Assembly: GCA_963794745.1 (NCBI GenBank) | Contig: CAWCEZ010000007.1 | Location: forward strand, 62,001-126,000 | Length of the DNA: 64,000 nucleotides | DNA from: Fen-671 sp963794745 | Lineage (GTDB): Bacteria > Actinomycetota > Acidimicrobiia > Acidimicrobiales > Palsa-688 | Direction of reading: 5' to 3' | Shown here: piece after piece, positions 44,682 to 53,491 of the stretch | Position numbering within the stretch: the stretch's first letter is position 1 | Layout: each line of letters starts with the position of its first letter | Translations under genes and position numbers: made by a program | Notes under the pieces: model-generated | The model's input: only the letters and a program-made list of their open reading frames with translations | Database searches by the model: none | What the model was told of the DNA's origin: nothing

Positions 44682-45128
44682 ACGCCAGCTGCCTTTGCCT
44701 CCCCGAGGGCTGCCAGGCGGTCCCGCAGGCGGGCGGCTTCCTCCGGCTCGAGGCCGGGGATGCGTGCATCGCTTGCGGCCGCCGCCGTGTGGAGCTTGAC
44801 GGTCTTGAGCTTGAAGATCCGCTCGATGGGGCCTGCCGTGACGTCGACGAACTGCATCCGCCCGTACGGCACCACGCTCTGGCGGCGGAACATGACGCCC
44901 CTCGAGACCACCAGGTCCTCCTCCCGCTCCTGGTAGGCCCAGGCCCGGAAGCGCCGGCGGGCCAGCGAGCAGGTAGACCGCCCCTGCAACCAGCACCACG
45001 ACGGCCAACCCGACCGCCAGGCCGGCTCCCTGCGAGGCTGTGCCCGCAGCGACGGCGATGGCGACCAGGACCGCGACCACGGCGCCCTCGGTAAAGCGCA
45101 TGGACCACAGCTTGGGCGAGGGGGTCAT
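44678..45128 (-). CDS. Bacterial PH-domain membrane protein (YdbS-like), frame-broken
   Basis: Starts at GTG/ATG 45128 (MTPSPKLWSMRFTEGAVVAV) with a two-helix hairpin (VVAVLVAIAVAAGTAS and GLAVGLAVVVLVAGAVYLLA). Near 44965 one base slips and the bPH2 domain continues: FRAWAYQEREEDLVVSRGVM, QSVVPYGRMQFVDVTAGPIE, RIFKLKTVKLHTAAAAS, PGLEPEEAARLRDRLA. This is the YdbS/PH-domain (DUF304) family. The GTGA overlap with the YdbT-like gene shows translational coupling and a shared complex, as in other genomes. Confidence 0.82.
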
Positions 45129-45330
45129 CCACCCGGGGTTACTCGTTCAAGTTGCTCCTCGATCGGCACTGGGAAACGTAAGCCCAGGTTACGACCCGCC
45201 GTCCCCCGGCGCAGGCCCTGCTCACCGCCGGCGTGGAAGCCGTCACCGCCAGAGAGGTCCGCCGCTACGTGCCGGGCCCGCTCGCTTCCTACCAGGCCGG
45301 TACCGCCCTTGGTCTAAACTGCTCCCGCTT

Positions 45331-45406
45331 GGCCCCATCGTCTAGAGGCCTAGGACACAACCCTCTCAAGGTTGAGACACGGATTCGAATTCCGTTGGGG
45401 CTACCA
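45331..45406 (+). tRNA. tRNA-Glu (anticodon CTC)
   Basis: Cloverleaf read by eye: acceptor GGCCCCA pairs with TGGGGCT (G-T at the first pair), D arm around TCGTCTAGAGGCCTAGGACA, anticodon stem CAACC/GGTTG with loop CTCTCAA giving anticodon CTC, T arm ACGGA TTCGAAT TCCGT, and encoded CCA. It lies 202 bp downstream of the start of the divergently oriented PH-domain gene. Its 3' half is repeated 675 bp downstream (46038-46081). Confidence 0.92.
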
Positions 45407-45866
45407 GTTAAGGGTCCAGGGCAAGACGTGGTTCCTCAAACCGTCCCCGCGGAAAGAGCGGGAACGGATTGAGGCAACCACGCTCGCTCCCGCTGATCTC
45501 CCGGTTTGTGGCGGTCGAACCCGGAGGCTCTCGGCCGATAGCAAGCCCGCTGCAAGTATGAGGGGAAGGAGCCCACACCTTCAGGGGACGAACGCCGACG
45601 CGTGCGCCTGGAAAGGCAATACCTCGGGACGTGGCTCGACATCCGCACAGACCTCGGGCCTTCGACTCGGGCCAAGGTACAAGGGCCTGACGCGAGCAGA
45701 GGGCCTCTCAAACGTGGGTTTGGCGCGTACGCACACGATGACCGAACGCTGGGCCCGGGGAGCGGTAGGGCGGGGGCTTGGACTAGCCCGCCTGGGCGGG
45801 AGCTCGGTGTTGGCCGAGCCCTGCGTGTGCCATCAGGACTCTCCTCCTCGAAGCCCATGTCGCCGT

Positions 45867-45894
45867 TCGCGAACATTCGGTCTCATGTTCGCGA
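45867..45894. repeat. Perfect 10-bp inverted repeat
   Basis: TCGCGAACAT, 8-bp spacer, ATGTTCGCGA. The half-sites resemble actinobacterial LexA half-sites (CGAAC/GTTCG), but the spacing is too wide for a LexA box. It could be a hairpin or a recombinase or partition-type site inside the tRNA-bounded segment. Confidence 0.4.
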
Positions 45895-46037
45895 TCGACA
45901 ACATTCACCCCGAGGCCGACCACCAAGGAATTGAGATGCGCGTACAAACAGCGAGCGACATTGTCGACCTTGACCCCCTGCTGACCGACCGGACGCCAGC
46001 AAGCCGGCGGCGGCGATGAGAGGCCCTCGCCCCAACT

Positions 46038-46081
46038 CTCTCAAGGTTGAGACACGGATTCGAATTCCGTTGGGGCTGCCA
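46038..46081 (+). repeat. Duplicated 3' half of tRNA-Glu (att-like direct repeat)
   Basis: 44 bp matching 45363-45406 at 43 of 44 positions (anticodon loop through CCA; one A/G difference before CCA). The 5' half of a tRNA is absent. Direct repeats of a tRNA 3' end are the classic footprint (attL/attR) of tyrosine-recombinase elements. Confidence 0.8.
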
Positions 46082-46088
46082 ACTATCC

Positions 46089-46262
46089 ATGACCCCATTG
46101 CGTGGACCACTTTTTATGAGAGCGCGGCCTGGGGTTTTGTTGAGAGTAGAGCTTCGTGTTCGTTGGGCGTCAGGTAGTTGAGGGCGCTGTGGCGCCGGAG
46201 CGGGTTGTAGAAGCGGTCGATCCACTCCGCCATGGCCTGCGAGAGCTCGCGACGAAGCTGAG
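46089..46262 (-). mobile_element. IS3-family insertion sequence remnant (OrfB C-terminus)
   Basis: The minus strand encodes RRELSQAMAEWIDRFYNPLR then RHSALNYLTPNEHEALLSTK and a stop at 46114, the C-terminal end of an IS3-family DDE transposase (E-W-I-x-x-F-Y-N-x-x-R-R-H-S-x-L-x-Y-L-x-P motif carrying the last catalytic-domain helix). The segment after the stop, TGACCCC at 46089, resembles the IS3 terminal inverted repeat. The rest of the IS is gone: homology ends at about 46262, next to the MOSC gene stop. It lies 8 bp from the tRNA repeat. Confidence 0.75.
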
Positions 46263-46264
46263 GT

Positions 46265-46918
46265 TCACCCGCGACGTAGCGCCCGTGCAGCTGCCTGTCT
46301 CCAACTGTCGGGAACTCGTGCGTCGTTGACTGCTTGGTACAGCACCTCTTGGGCGATGTCATCCTGTACAAGGCTGGCGATTTGCACGGCCGGCCGCTCG
46401 GTTGGATCGACCTCGATCGTGTCGCCTGCCTCAACCGTTCCCTCGCGAATGATTCGGAGGTAGAGCCCTGGACGACGGGCCAAATCGAACTTGCCCGGAA
46501 ATCGGTCATCGTTCATGCGTATCCCCAACTTGAAGCACGGTTGGCGTGGCTGGGAAACCTCCAAAATCGCCGAGCCGATATGCCATTGGTCTCCGATGTG
46601 GCTTGCGTTCAAGTCGATGGCGGCGGTCGTGAGGTTCTCTCCGAATGTCGCAGGCTTTTGCGGGCCGATGCTTGTGGCCCACCAGTCGTAGTCTTCGATG
46701 GCGTAGGCGTAGACCGCCTTGTCGGGGCCGCCATGGACGCGTCGGTCCGCTTGGTCGTCGCCGGTGAGGTTCACCCCCCGGATCGTGACTGGGCCATCGA
46801 TGGGCTCTTTCCATATGGCTGAGGTCACGCTGCGGCCGCGCCACTGGACGGTTTGTGGTCGGCCGACGTTCACGGATAGGAGGATCGGTCGGTCGCGTTC
46901 GGTGTCGGGTGTGGACAT
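46265..46918 (-). CDS. MOSC-domain protein
   Basis: 217 aa. LSVNVGRPQTVQWRGRSVTS, RGVNLTGDDQADRRVHGGPD, KAVYAYAIEDYDWW, ENLTTAAIDLNASHIGDQWH and ILEVSQPRQPCFKLGIRM form the MOSC domain of the YiiM type with the invariant Cys in PRQPCFKL. MOSC proteins transfer sulfur to or from the molybdenum cofactor or reduce N-hydroxylated compounds. The stop lies at the edge of the IS3 remnant, so the extreme C-terminus may have been altered by the insertion. It reads toward the tRNA. Confidence 0.9.
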   Translation of the reverse strand: MSTPDTERDRPILLSVNVGRPQTVQWRGRSVTSAIWKEPIDGPVTIRGVNLTGDDQADRRVHGGPDKAVYAYAIEDYDWWATSIGPQKPATFGENLTTAAIDLNASHIGDQWHIGSAILEVSQPRQPCFKLGIRMNDDRFPGKFDLARRPGLYLRIIREGTVEAGDTIEVDPTERPAVQIASLVQDDIAQEVLYQAVNDARVPDSWRQAAARALRRG

Positions 46919-47012
46919 TCAGATGGCTCTCGTCGCTCGTCCATCGCCTCGACAGACGACCAGTCTCATGGCAAAATCTCGACTCCTCTTGGTTTGCGCT
47001 GGACGATGGCCT

Positions 47013-47414
47013 CTAGCGGTTGTCGCCCACCTCGGCAGGGTCGTGTCGGTGGGTGAAGGTGGCGATCGGTTGCCCGATCTCGACGATATAGGTTGAGAGC
47101 ATCTCTCCGGTGCCGGGGCCGAGGTCGGTGGCGTTATGGGGCACTCGGGGTGGGATGAGGAAGCCGTCGCCGGCGTGGAGAAGGAGGGTGGGCTGGTCTT
47201 GGATCTCCATCTGTACGGTGCCGGCGACGATGTAGCCGACTTCTTCGCCGGGATGGGTGTGCCAGCCCGAGGCGACCCCGACGGGAATCTCGGTACGGAC
47301 TTGGACCATTTCGCGGCCGGGGACCGACAATGGGCCGCGTTGGACCTCGGTGCGCTTCAGTATTGCCGCGAGCGCGTCGGCAGTTTCGGATTGGTTCCGG
47401 GTGTCGGATGACAT
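47013..47414 (-). CDS. Cupin-domain protein
   Basis: 133 aa from ATG 47414, with AAAGGA six bases upstream. The first cupin motif ASGWHTHPGEEVGYIVAGTV (G-x5-H-x-H-x3-E-x6-G) is complete, with HAGDGFLIPPRVPHNATDLG as the second motif. It is a single-domain metal-binding cupin, probably cytosolic, of a type often annotated as a quercetin-dioxygenase-like protein or sensor. It follows an alpha/beta hydrolase gene by 82 bp in the same direction. Confidence 0.9.
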   Translation of the reverse strand: MSSDTRNQSETADALAAILKRTEVQRGPLSVPGREMVQVRTEIPVGVASGWHTHPGEEVGYIVAGTVQMEIQDQPTLLLHAGDGFLIPPRVPHNATDLGPGTGEMLSTYIVEIGQPIATFTHRHDPAEVGDNR

Positions 47415-47496
47415 GACTGGTCCTTTGTGGTGGCTTTGGTCCAAGGTTTGGCCCAGCGCAGGCTTTGGTGTCCTGCGCTGGGGCCGATGGTGGGAG

Positions 47497-48459
47497 CTAC
47501 TCGGTGCCCAGGGCAGCCCGCAGGAACGCGGTGGCCTGGTCGATAGCGGCGCGCGCGGCGCGGGTTTGGCTGAGCGAGTTCAGCAACATGAAGTCGTGGA
47601 CAGTGCCGTCGTAGCGCACGGTCGTCACCGTTACGCCGGCGCTTCGTAGCTTGGCGGCGTACGCCTCGCCCTCGTCGCGCAGGACGTCGGCTTCGTCGAC
47701 GAACACCAGCGCGGGCGGCAGGCCGGCGACTTGCTCGAGGCTGGCCTGGTTCGGTGAAGCGGTGATCTCGCTGCGCTGCGCCAGGTCGGGAGCGTAGGCG
47801 TCCCAGAACCATTCCATGGAGGCGCGGCTGAGGTAGTAGCCGGTGGCGAACTGGTCGTAGGAGTCGGTGTCCATGGCTGCGTCGGTGACCGGGTAGTACA
47901 TCGACTGCTGCACGAACGTCACGTCCCCGCGCTGCTTGGCCATCAAGGCCAGAGCGGCGGTCATGTTGCCGCCCACCGACTCGCCGGCGACCGCCATCCG
48001 TGAGGGGTCGAGCCCGTGCGACGCCCCGTTGTGGGTGATCCACTGTGCGGTGGCGTAGCCCTGCTCGATCGCGACGGGATACCGCGCCTCGGGCGAGGGG
48101 GTGTACTCAACGAAGGCGACGGCGGCGCGGGCGCCGACGGCGAGGTCGCGTACTAGCCGGTCGTGGGTGCCGGCGTTGCCAAGGATCCAGCCGCCGCCGT
48201 GCATGTATACGACCACCGGCAACGGCCCCTTCAGTCCCTTCGGACGGACAATCCGTACCCGGACGTCGCCGACGGCCGCGGGCACGGTTATCCACTCCTC
48301 GTCGATGGGCAACTTGTCGACGGGGGCTGCTTGCAGGTCATCGAGGACCTTGCGGGCGCCCTCGGGCCCCAGGTCGTAGAGATACGGGGGCTTCGCGGTG
48401 GCGTCGGCCAGCTCTTGGGCGGCGGGTTCGAGGACGATGGTCGGGTGGTGGGTGGACAT
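47497..48459 (-). CDS. HSL-family alpha/beta hydrolase (esterase/lipase)
   Basis: 320 aa from ATG 48459 with AAGGAG upstream. The oxyanion motif VVVYMHGGGWILGNAGTHDR, nucleophile Ser in VAGESVGGNMTAALA, catalytic Asp in ALVFVDEADVLRDEG and His in RYDGTVHDFMLLN identify the hormone-sensitive-lipase (GDXG) family. It is a cytosolic carboxylesterase acting on short acyl esters by family. It forms a same-strand run with a second alpha/beta hydrolase upstream and a cupin downstream. Confidence 0.92.
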   Translation of the reverse strand: MSTHHPTIVLEPAAQELADATAKPPYLYDLGPEGARKVLDDLQAAPVDKLPIDEEWITVPAAVGDVRVRIVRPKGLKGPLPVVVYMHGGGWILGNAGTHDRLVRDLAVGARAAVAFVEYTPSPEARYPVAIEQGYATAQWITHNGASHGLDPSRMAVAGESVGGNMTAALALMAKQRGDVTFVQQSMYYPVTDAAMDTDSYDQFATGYYLSRASMEWFWDAYAPDLAQRSEITASPNQASLEQVAGLPPALVFVDEADVLRDEGEAYAAKLRSAGVTVTTVRYDGTVHDFMLLNSLSQTRAARAAIDQATAFLRAALGTE

Positions 48460-48529
48460 GGCGATGCTCCTTTTGAGTCTCGACCGATCAGGCGATCGGA
48501 AGCGGTGGAAGCGGCGTGGGCGGTGGTGA

Positions 48530-49365
48530 CTATCGGCTCAGGAAAGCGAGCAGTTCGCGGTTGACTTCGGCGGCGTGGGTAACGCACATGACGTGCGGGC
48601 CGCCGTCGATCTCGACGTAGTGGGCGTCTGGTAGCGCCGCGTGCAGGCGCCGGCCCTGCCCGTCGATAGGCAGGATGCGGTCGGCGGTCCCGTGCAGGAT
48701 CAGCGTGGGGACGTCGATCCGTTTGATGTCGGCGCCGAAGTCCTCCAGCCAGCCGGGAGGGCAGGCCCAAGTTGCGTAGGCCGATGCGTCGGCTCCGGCA
48801 TCCCAGATGGCGCGGACCGTCTCCTCGCTGACCCGTTGTGCCGAGGTAGTCGTCGAGGTTGAGGAAGTCGCCGACCAGGCCAGTCAGCCACGCGAAGCGG
48901 TCGTCGAGAATGGCCTGCTGGACGCCGCTGACGCCGGCCTGGTCGACCCCGGTCGGGTTGTCGGCGGACTTGGCGAACGAGGGGGCCAGGCTCTCAATGA
49001 AGACGAGGCTCTTGAGCCGGTCGGTGCCGTGGATGCCAACGTAGCGGGCCACTTCGCCGGTCCCGAGCGAGAACCCGACGAGCGTCGCGTCGTGCAGGTC
49101 GAGCTCGGTCAGCACAGTGTCGAGGTCGGCGGCGAGGGTGTCGAAGTCGTAGCCGCCGGTCGGCCGGCTCGATCGGCCGAAACCGCGGCGGTCATAGGTG
49201 ATGACGCGGTAGCCGGCCGACGAGCAGCGGGAGCAGTTGCGGCTCCCAGGACCGGCTGTCCAGAGGCCAGCCGTGCAGCAGCACGACGGCCGGTCCGCTG
49301 CCGTGGTCTTCGTAGTAGATCTCGATCGGGGTCGTGTTCTCCCGGCCGACGGTGATGGTGCCCAT
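48530..49365 (-). CDS. Alpha/beta hydrolase, haloperoxidase-like (frame-broken)
   Basis: ATG 49365 with GAGGAGA six bases upstream (MGTITVGRENTTPIEIYYED, HGSGPAVVLLHGWPLDSRSW). Slips near 49215 and 48835 separate three blocks: the central TLVGFSLGTGEVARYVGIHG with the nucleophile Ser (G-F-S-L-G), and the C-terminal VPTLILHGTADRILPIDGQG with the Asp and IDGGPHVMCVTHAAEVNREL with the His. This is the non-heme chloroperoxidase/arylesterase subfamily (~278 aa intact). It is a cytosolic esterase, lactonase or perhydrolase by family. The stop is TAG at 48530. Confidence 0.82.
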
Positions 49366-49493
49366 GGAGGTCTCCTCGGGGAGTGGTTGGCTGATTCGAC
49401 GATCCTCCCGGATCTCGGCCCCGCCGGGCTACACCGCTGACCGGAGAAAGTTTCCGGCTATCCCTACCGTGCGGGGGATGCCAAGGTGCGAGT

Positions 49494-49861
49494 ATGGGAG
49501 GGGTGGCTCGCACTGTGCTCGTCGTCGATGACGATGCGGATTTCGCGGCCTGGCCACGAGAGTCCTGACCGGTTGGGGGCACACGGTGGTCGGCGAGGCC
49601 GGCAGCGTGGCCGAGGCGTTGGCGCAGGCGACCGAGCTCCGGCCGGACACGGTGCTGGTCGACATCGGGCTGCCCGACGGCGACGGGTTCGCGTTGACCG
49701 AGCTGCTGGTCGCGATGCCGTGGGAGGTTCGCGTCGTGCTCATCTCCTCGGACGCCGACCGAGCGACCATGCAGGCCGCCCAGCGGGCAGGAGCCGACAG
49801 CTTCTTGCCCAAAGACGAGCTGGCCGGTGTGGCGATGCGTGAGCTGATCGAAGGTCGGTGA
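49494..49861 (+). CDS. Single-domain response regulator (frame-broken)
   Basis: ATG 49494 gives TVLVVDDDADF with the acidic pocket (D-D-D). Near 49548 one base slips, then GLATRVLTGWGHTVVGEAGS, PDTVLVDIGLPDGDGFALTE (phospho-accepting Asp), RVVLISSDADRATMQAAQRA and GADSFLPKDELAG (Lys) follow. It is a receiver domain only, ~122 aa, with no output domain; such proteins relay phosphate or act by protein contact. The NarL-type regulator starts 7 bases after its stop and the multi-GAF kinase follows. Confidence 0.8.
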
Positions 49862-49867
49862 TTTAGG

Positions 49868-50554
49868 GTGCCGGCCACCGAAGCGCCCCCCGCGTTGCGC
49901 GTGTCGATCGGCGAGGACGACGTCTTGCTGCGAGAGGGCATCGCCCGCATCCTGAGTGACGCCGGGCTCAATGTGGTTGCCCGGGTCGGCGACGCAGAGG
50001 AGCTGGTGCGCTCCACGATCGCCTACCATCCAGACGTGGCGATCGTCGACGTCCAGATGCCGCCTCGGCGAGAGGACGACGGTTTGCTCGCGGCGGTCGA
50101 GTTGCGCCGACGCCTGCCTGACATTGGCGTCCTGATCCTGTCGCAGTACTGCGAGCCGGCATTCGCGGTGCAGGTTATCGGGGACCGCCCGGAGGGGGTC
50201 GGTTACCTGCTCAAGGAACGGGTCGGTGACGTGGCGACATTCACCGATGCCATCCAGCGGGTCGCCTCGGGTGGGAGCGCCTTGGACTCCGAGGTCGTCC
50301 GCCGGATGATGGGACGCCGTGCGCCCGGGGAATCCCTACGCGGCCTGACCCCCCGTGAGCTGGCGGTACTCGCCGCCATGGCCGAAGGGAAGTCGAACCT
50401 TGGCGTAGCCCAGGCGCTGATGATCAGTCAGGCCGCAGTCGAGAAACACGTGACGTCGATCTTCCGGAAGCTGCCGATTGCCCCAGCCAGTACCCAGCAT
50501 CGACGAGTGCAGGCGGTGCTGACGTTCCTGCGCCAGCACCACACGAGGAACTAA
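49868..50554 (+). CDS. NarL/FixJ-family response regulator
   Basis: 228 aa from GTG 49868. Receiver: VSIGEDDVLLREGIARILSD, HPDVAIVDVQMPPRREDDGL (Asp acceptor), VLILSQYCEPAFAVQVI, GVGYLLKERVGDVATF. Output LuxR helix-turn-helix: LRGLTPRELAVLAAMAEGKS, NLGVAQALMISQAAVEKHVT, SIFRKL. It lies between a receiver-only protein and a four-GAF HisKA_3 kinase and is the expected partner of the latter. DNA target unknown. Confidence 0.92.
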   Translation: MPATEAPPALRVSIGEDDVLLREGIARILSDAGLNVVARVGDAEELVRSTIAYHPDVAIVDVQMPPRREDDGLLAAVELRRRLPDIGVLILSQYCEPAFAVQVIGDRPEGVGYLLKERVGDVATFTDAIQRVASGGSALDSEVVRRMMGRRAPGESLRGLTPRELAVLAAMAEGKSNLGVAQALMISQAAVEKHVTSIFRKLPIAPASTQHRRVQAVLTFLRQHHTRN

Positions 50555-50617
50555 ACACCACGAAACAATGTCCCCTCACCGCGACCGTCGAACCGTCCGG
50601 GCCAACACCCAGACGCG

Positions 50618-53238
50618 GTGTCGGCGGCGGCGTCCGTCGAGGAGAGCCTCAGGAACCTCACCGCTGAACACCTCGCTTTGCGTCGGCTTGCCGAGCTGGT
50701 CGCCAAGGGCGGCCCCCAAGGCGAGCTGTTCGACGCCGTCGCCGTCGAGGCCTCCCGGCTGATCAAACAGGACACCAGCCTCCTGCGGGTCGAACCCGAC
50801 GGCGCTTACGCAGTGATCGCGGTATGCGGCGGCCCGGCCCCGGTCGGTACGAAATTCGCGATTGCCGATGATGACGAAGGTTTTCTCTCGGAGATCGCGC
50901 GCACCCGCCGCCCGGCTCGCCGCGACGACTACACCGGTCGAGGCGGCCCCGCAACCGCCCGCGACCGCCTCGGAGTGGGATCGGCCGTCGGCGTCCCGGT
51001 CATCGTCGACGATCGCAGCTGGGGCATTCTCCTGGCCACCACGATCGACGGCCGCCAGCTACCTGTCGACACCGAAAAGCGCCTGGCCCAGCTCGCCGAG
51101 CTCATGGCCGCTGCCCTCGCCAATGCCCAAGCCCGTGCCGACCTACAGCGGATGGCGGACGAGCAGGCCGCGCTGCATCAGGTGGCCGAGCTCATCGCCC
51201 GGACATCACCGACGGAGACGATCTTCGCCGCCGTCGCCGTCAACGCGTCGCGTCTGCTCGACGACGCGCCGATGACCCTGACCCGTTTTGTGGGCGAGCG
51301 GGAGTTGGTTGTGCTGGCCACCCGTGGCGGGCCGCGCCCATCGGGACCCGCATCGCTTATGCGCCGGAGACGCTCCCCGACCAAGTCCGCCGGGGCGCCC
51401 GCGCGGTCAGGGTCGACGACTACGCCCGTGAGCTGGACGCCGATCTGGCGAAGCAGTTCAACTTGGCGGCCGCGGTATCAGTGCCCATCTCGGTCGGCAG
51501 TGAGGTATGGGGGATGCTCACGGCCACCTCTGACAGCGCCCCGATGGCCGCCGGGACCGAAGAGCGTCTACTCCAGTTCGCCGGCCTGGTCACAGCCGCA
51601 CTGGCTAACGTCCAGGCCCGTACCGACCTGCAATCACTGGCCGACGAACAGGCCGCTCTGCGATCAGTGGCCGAGCTTGCCGCCCAAGACATACCCGCCG
51701 ACGAGGTACTCGCAGCGGTGGCCCGACAAGCCTGCCGACTGACCGACGTCGACTTCAGTATGCTGCTGCGGTTCGAACCCGACGGGTCGACCGAGATCGT
51801 GGCCCTCGACGGCGCGCCGGCCGGCGTCGAGGTCGGCATGCGCGCACCCCCCACTGGTGACGGCACCACCCAACAGGTCTGGCGTACCGGTCAGCCGGCG
51901 CGCGTCGACAACCTGGCGCAGAGTTCGGGGCACTGGGAGCAGGTGGCGCACGGCCACGGTTTCACTACCAGCGCGGCGGTGCCCATCCTCATTCAGGGAA
52001 CCTTGTGGGGGATGCTGGCGGTGGTCGGCCGCGACAAACCCTTGCCGGCGCAGATCCATACTCATCTCTCGAGCTTCGCCGAACTCGCCGGCACGGCCAT
52101 TGCCGCCGCCCAGGCTCGCCGCGAGCTACGCCAACTCGCGCGAAGAGCAAAGCGCGCTGCGCCGAGTCGCCGAACTCGCGGCCCGCGCCGGCGACCCGCG
52201 TGAGGTGTTCTCAACCGTCGCCACCGAGGCGTCCGCACTGGTGAACGATGAGGAGGTCTTTCTGCTTCGTCTTGTCGGGCCAGATAACTGCCAGATCCTG
52301 GCAACCACGTCTGACCTCCCAAGGGACGACAAGCTCTATCCGCTGGAGGACGGCGACATCAGCGTCCTCGTTCGTGACACGGGCCGACCGGCGCGGATCG
52401 ACGACGCCGTCGCTCGAGACTGCGCGATGGCGCGAGAGTGGGGCGTGGTTGCCGTCGTCGGCGCCCCGATCAACGTCGCCGACGAGATTTGGGGCGTGTT
52501 GACCGCGACGTCGCGAGTAGGTCCGCTACCGGCTGGAACCGAGCGGCGCCTGAGCCAATTCGCCGACCTCGCAGCCGTGGTCGTTGGCAACGCGGAGAGC
52601 CGCGCCCAGCTCATTGCCTCGCGGCTCGTGTCGTGGCGACTGCGGACGAGACCCGCCGCCGACTGCAACGTGACGTCCACGACAGCGCCCAGCAACGCCT
52701 TGTCCACACCATTATCACCCTCCAGCTGGCAAAGGACGCAATCGCCAAAGGCGACACCGCCGCCCAACTGATCGACGAGGCGCTCGAAAACGCGCAGCGT
52801 GCAAATAACGAACTCCGCGACGTCGTGCACGGCATCCTCCCGGCAGCCCTCAGCCGAGGCGGTCTGCGCGCCGGGCTCGAATCCCTAGTCGCCGACTTCA
52901 CGCTCCCCGTCGACCTCGACGCCGACATCCCACGCCTAGCCGCCGACGTCGAGACAACCGCCTACTTCATTGTCGCCGAAGCACTCACCAACGTGGTCAA
53001 ACACGCCCGAGCCACCGCCGCCAGAGTGAAACTCACCATCAACGACGGCAGCCTCGACATCGAAGTCCGCGACGACGGCGTCGGCGGCGCCAATCCCAGC
53101 CAAGGGTCTGGGCTAACCGGGCTACTTGACCGCGTCGAAGCAAGCAACGGCACCCTCGTCGTGACCAGTCCCGTAGGAAGGGGCACCACGGTGAAGGCGA
53201 CAATCCCAATCAGCGCGCAAACCGACAATCCGCGCTAG
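50618..53238 (+). CDS. Four-GAF sensor histidine kinase (HisKA_3), frame-broken
   Basis: GTG 50618. Four tandem GAF domains each begin with a repeated linker, LRRLAELVAKG, ADEQAALHQVAELIARTSPT, ADEQAALRSVAELAAQDIPA, and EEQSALRRVAELAARAGDPR, and each carries a G-x-P-I/V-x-V-x-D-x-x-W-G-x-L/M strand. Slips near 51345, 52135 and 52625 break the frame. The kinase core is TRRRLQRDVHDSAQQRLVHT (phospho-His), VAEALTNVVKHARAT (N box), DDGVGGANPSQGSGLTGLLD (G boxes). About 870 aa; no membrane helix, so a cytosolic sensor (DevS/DosT-like overall layout but with four GAFs). It pairs with the two upstream regulators. Confidence 0.85.
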
Positions 53239-53491
53239 GTGTGCCCAGGACAACCCGCAACGGACGAGCCACCCTTGAGCTCGGCGCTCGACCGCCTTGG
53301 TGGCCCTGGGCGCCCCTAAGTCCTATACGAGAGCGCCGGCCCTGGTCGAGGATCTCGGCGAAAGGCTCTGTCCCTCTGTCTCAAGGTTGAGGCTCGTCTC
53401 TTCGCCTAATCGTGGCAATGAACGTGTTCGAGACAGGCCGAGCCCTGTAAACCTCGATTAGCCAGGCCGGGGGCCGGGGAACCAAGGAGGC

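Larger units (their letters stand above)
45407..46088. other. Segment between tRNA-Glu and its duplicated 3' half, without recognisable genes
   Basis: About 630 bp bounded by the tRNA 3' end and its repeat, then a few bases to the IS3 remnant. No frame here reads like a protein on either strand. The only structure seen is the inverted repeat at 45867-45894. It may be the remains of an excised or decayed integrative element. Confidence 0.45.

Noticed and set aside
45436..45876. 146-codon minus-strand frame between the tRNA and its repeat
   Set aside because: Low-complexity, no motif, no ribosome-binding site, and equally long frames exist on the other strand.
45867..45894. LexA/SOS box
   Set aside because: Half-sites CGAAC and GTTCG are 12 bases apart instead of the 4 needed.
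53378..53393. TCTCAAGGTTGAG, matching part of the tRNA-Glu anticodon arm, as the far att site of an 8-kb island
   Set aside because: Only 13 bases match and the similarity does not continue into the T arm or acceptor stem, unlike the 44-bp repeat at 46038. Chance is likely because the motif is self-complementary.
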